From Clostridiales bacterium (GTDB taxonomy: Bacteria > Bacillota_A > Clostridia > Oscillospirales > Oscillospiraceae), in assembly GCA_019417795.1 (NCBI GenBank), contig DXUR01000205.1:1-5586 (forward strand): a stretch of 5,586 nucleotides of DNA, given 5' to 3'. This document shows, one piece after another, positions 5,529 to 5,586 of this stretch. A program made the translations under genes and the position numbers. A model generated the notes under the pieces. It was not told the origin of the DNA. It made no database searches and worked only from the letters and a program-made list of their open reading frames with translations. Numbering within the stretch: position 1 is the first letter of the stretch; every line of letters begins with the position of its first letter.

Positions 5529-5586
5529 GTCGTTATCGGGGATGTTTCTACTGTCCCCGCGCTCCGCCCTTTGCCTGATCCGGCCA

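Larger units (their letters stand above)
5205..5586. other. non-coding right end with three terminator hairpins
   Basis: No reading frame here has both a good start signal and a family-like protein. The stretch holds three strong hairpins with U-runs (listed separately). Between the second and third is an 8-codon frame MSMNTEIM (5448-5474) without a clear ribosome binding site, plus a lone TATAAT (5483-5488). A weaker 6-bp palindrome CGGGGA/TCCCCG lies at 5537-5559. It may be simply the operon end, or the leader of a gene beyond 5586. Confidence 0.6.

Noticed and set aside
1..5586. CRISPR array, tRNA, rRNA or insertion sequence
   Set aside because: No regularly spaced repeats of 20-40 bases, no cloverleaf, no rRNA-like stretch, and no transposase or terminal inverted repeat was seen on reading both strands.

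Overview
The window looks like accessory DNA from a gut-type Clostridia member (Lachnospiraceae or Ruminococcaceae-like Firmicute). The grounds are strong purine-rich ribosome binding sites, moderate GC, U-tailed hairpin terminators, and a MobC / XRE / small HTH / two-component / ABC set of the kind found on integrative or mobilisable elements of these bacteria. The assignment rests on gene content and style, not on any search.

Left part (1-930), read on the minus strand: the start of a mobC relaxosome gene cut by the window edge; a non-coding stretch of about 250 bases with stacked inverted repeats and a short direct repeat, a good candidate origin of transfer; then a U-tailed terminator and the XRE-family repressor-like gene it serves. 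Middle (930-1330): a divergent regulatory region, a good sigma-A-like promoter (TTGCTA-17-TATAAT) and a 61-residue excisionase/MerR-like helix-turn-helix protein.

Right part (1329-5204), plus strand: an OmpR-family response regulator, an overlapping membrane histidine kinase, then an ABC ATPase and an ABC-2 type permease that overlap by 4 bases. This is a sense-and-export module; the ligand is unknown, and peptide antibiotic or toxic-compound export is only the most common role of such modules. A perfect 12-bp terminator separates the kinase from the ABC genes. Just upstream of it lies a tandem heptamer GTAGATA-N4-GTAGATA (11-bp period, as OmpR/PhoB-type regulators prefer), set 9 bases before a TATACT box. 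The inferred layout is a regulator-activated ABC promoter whose transcript starts inside the terminator and so lacks its left arm, while readthrough from the regulator genes is stopped.

The last 382 bases hold no convincing gene but contain three strong terminator hairpins in a row. That is more than one operon end needs, so it may include the leader of a gene beyond the window.
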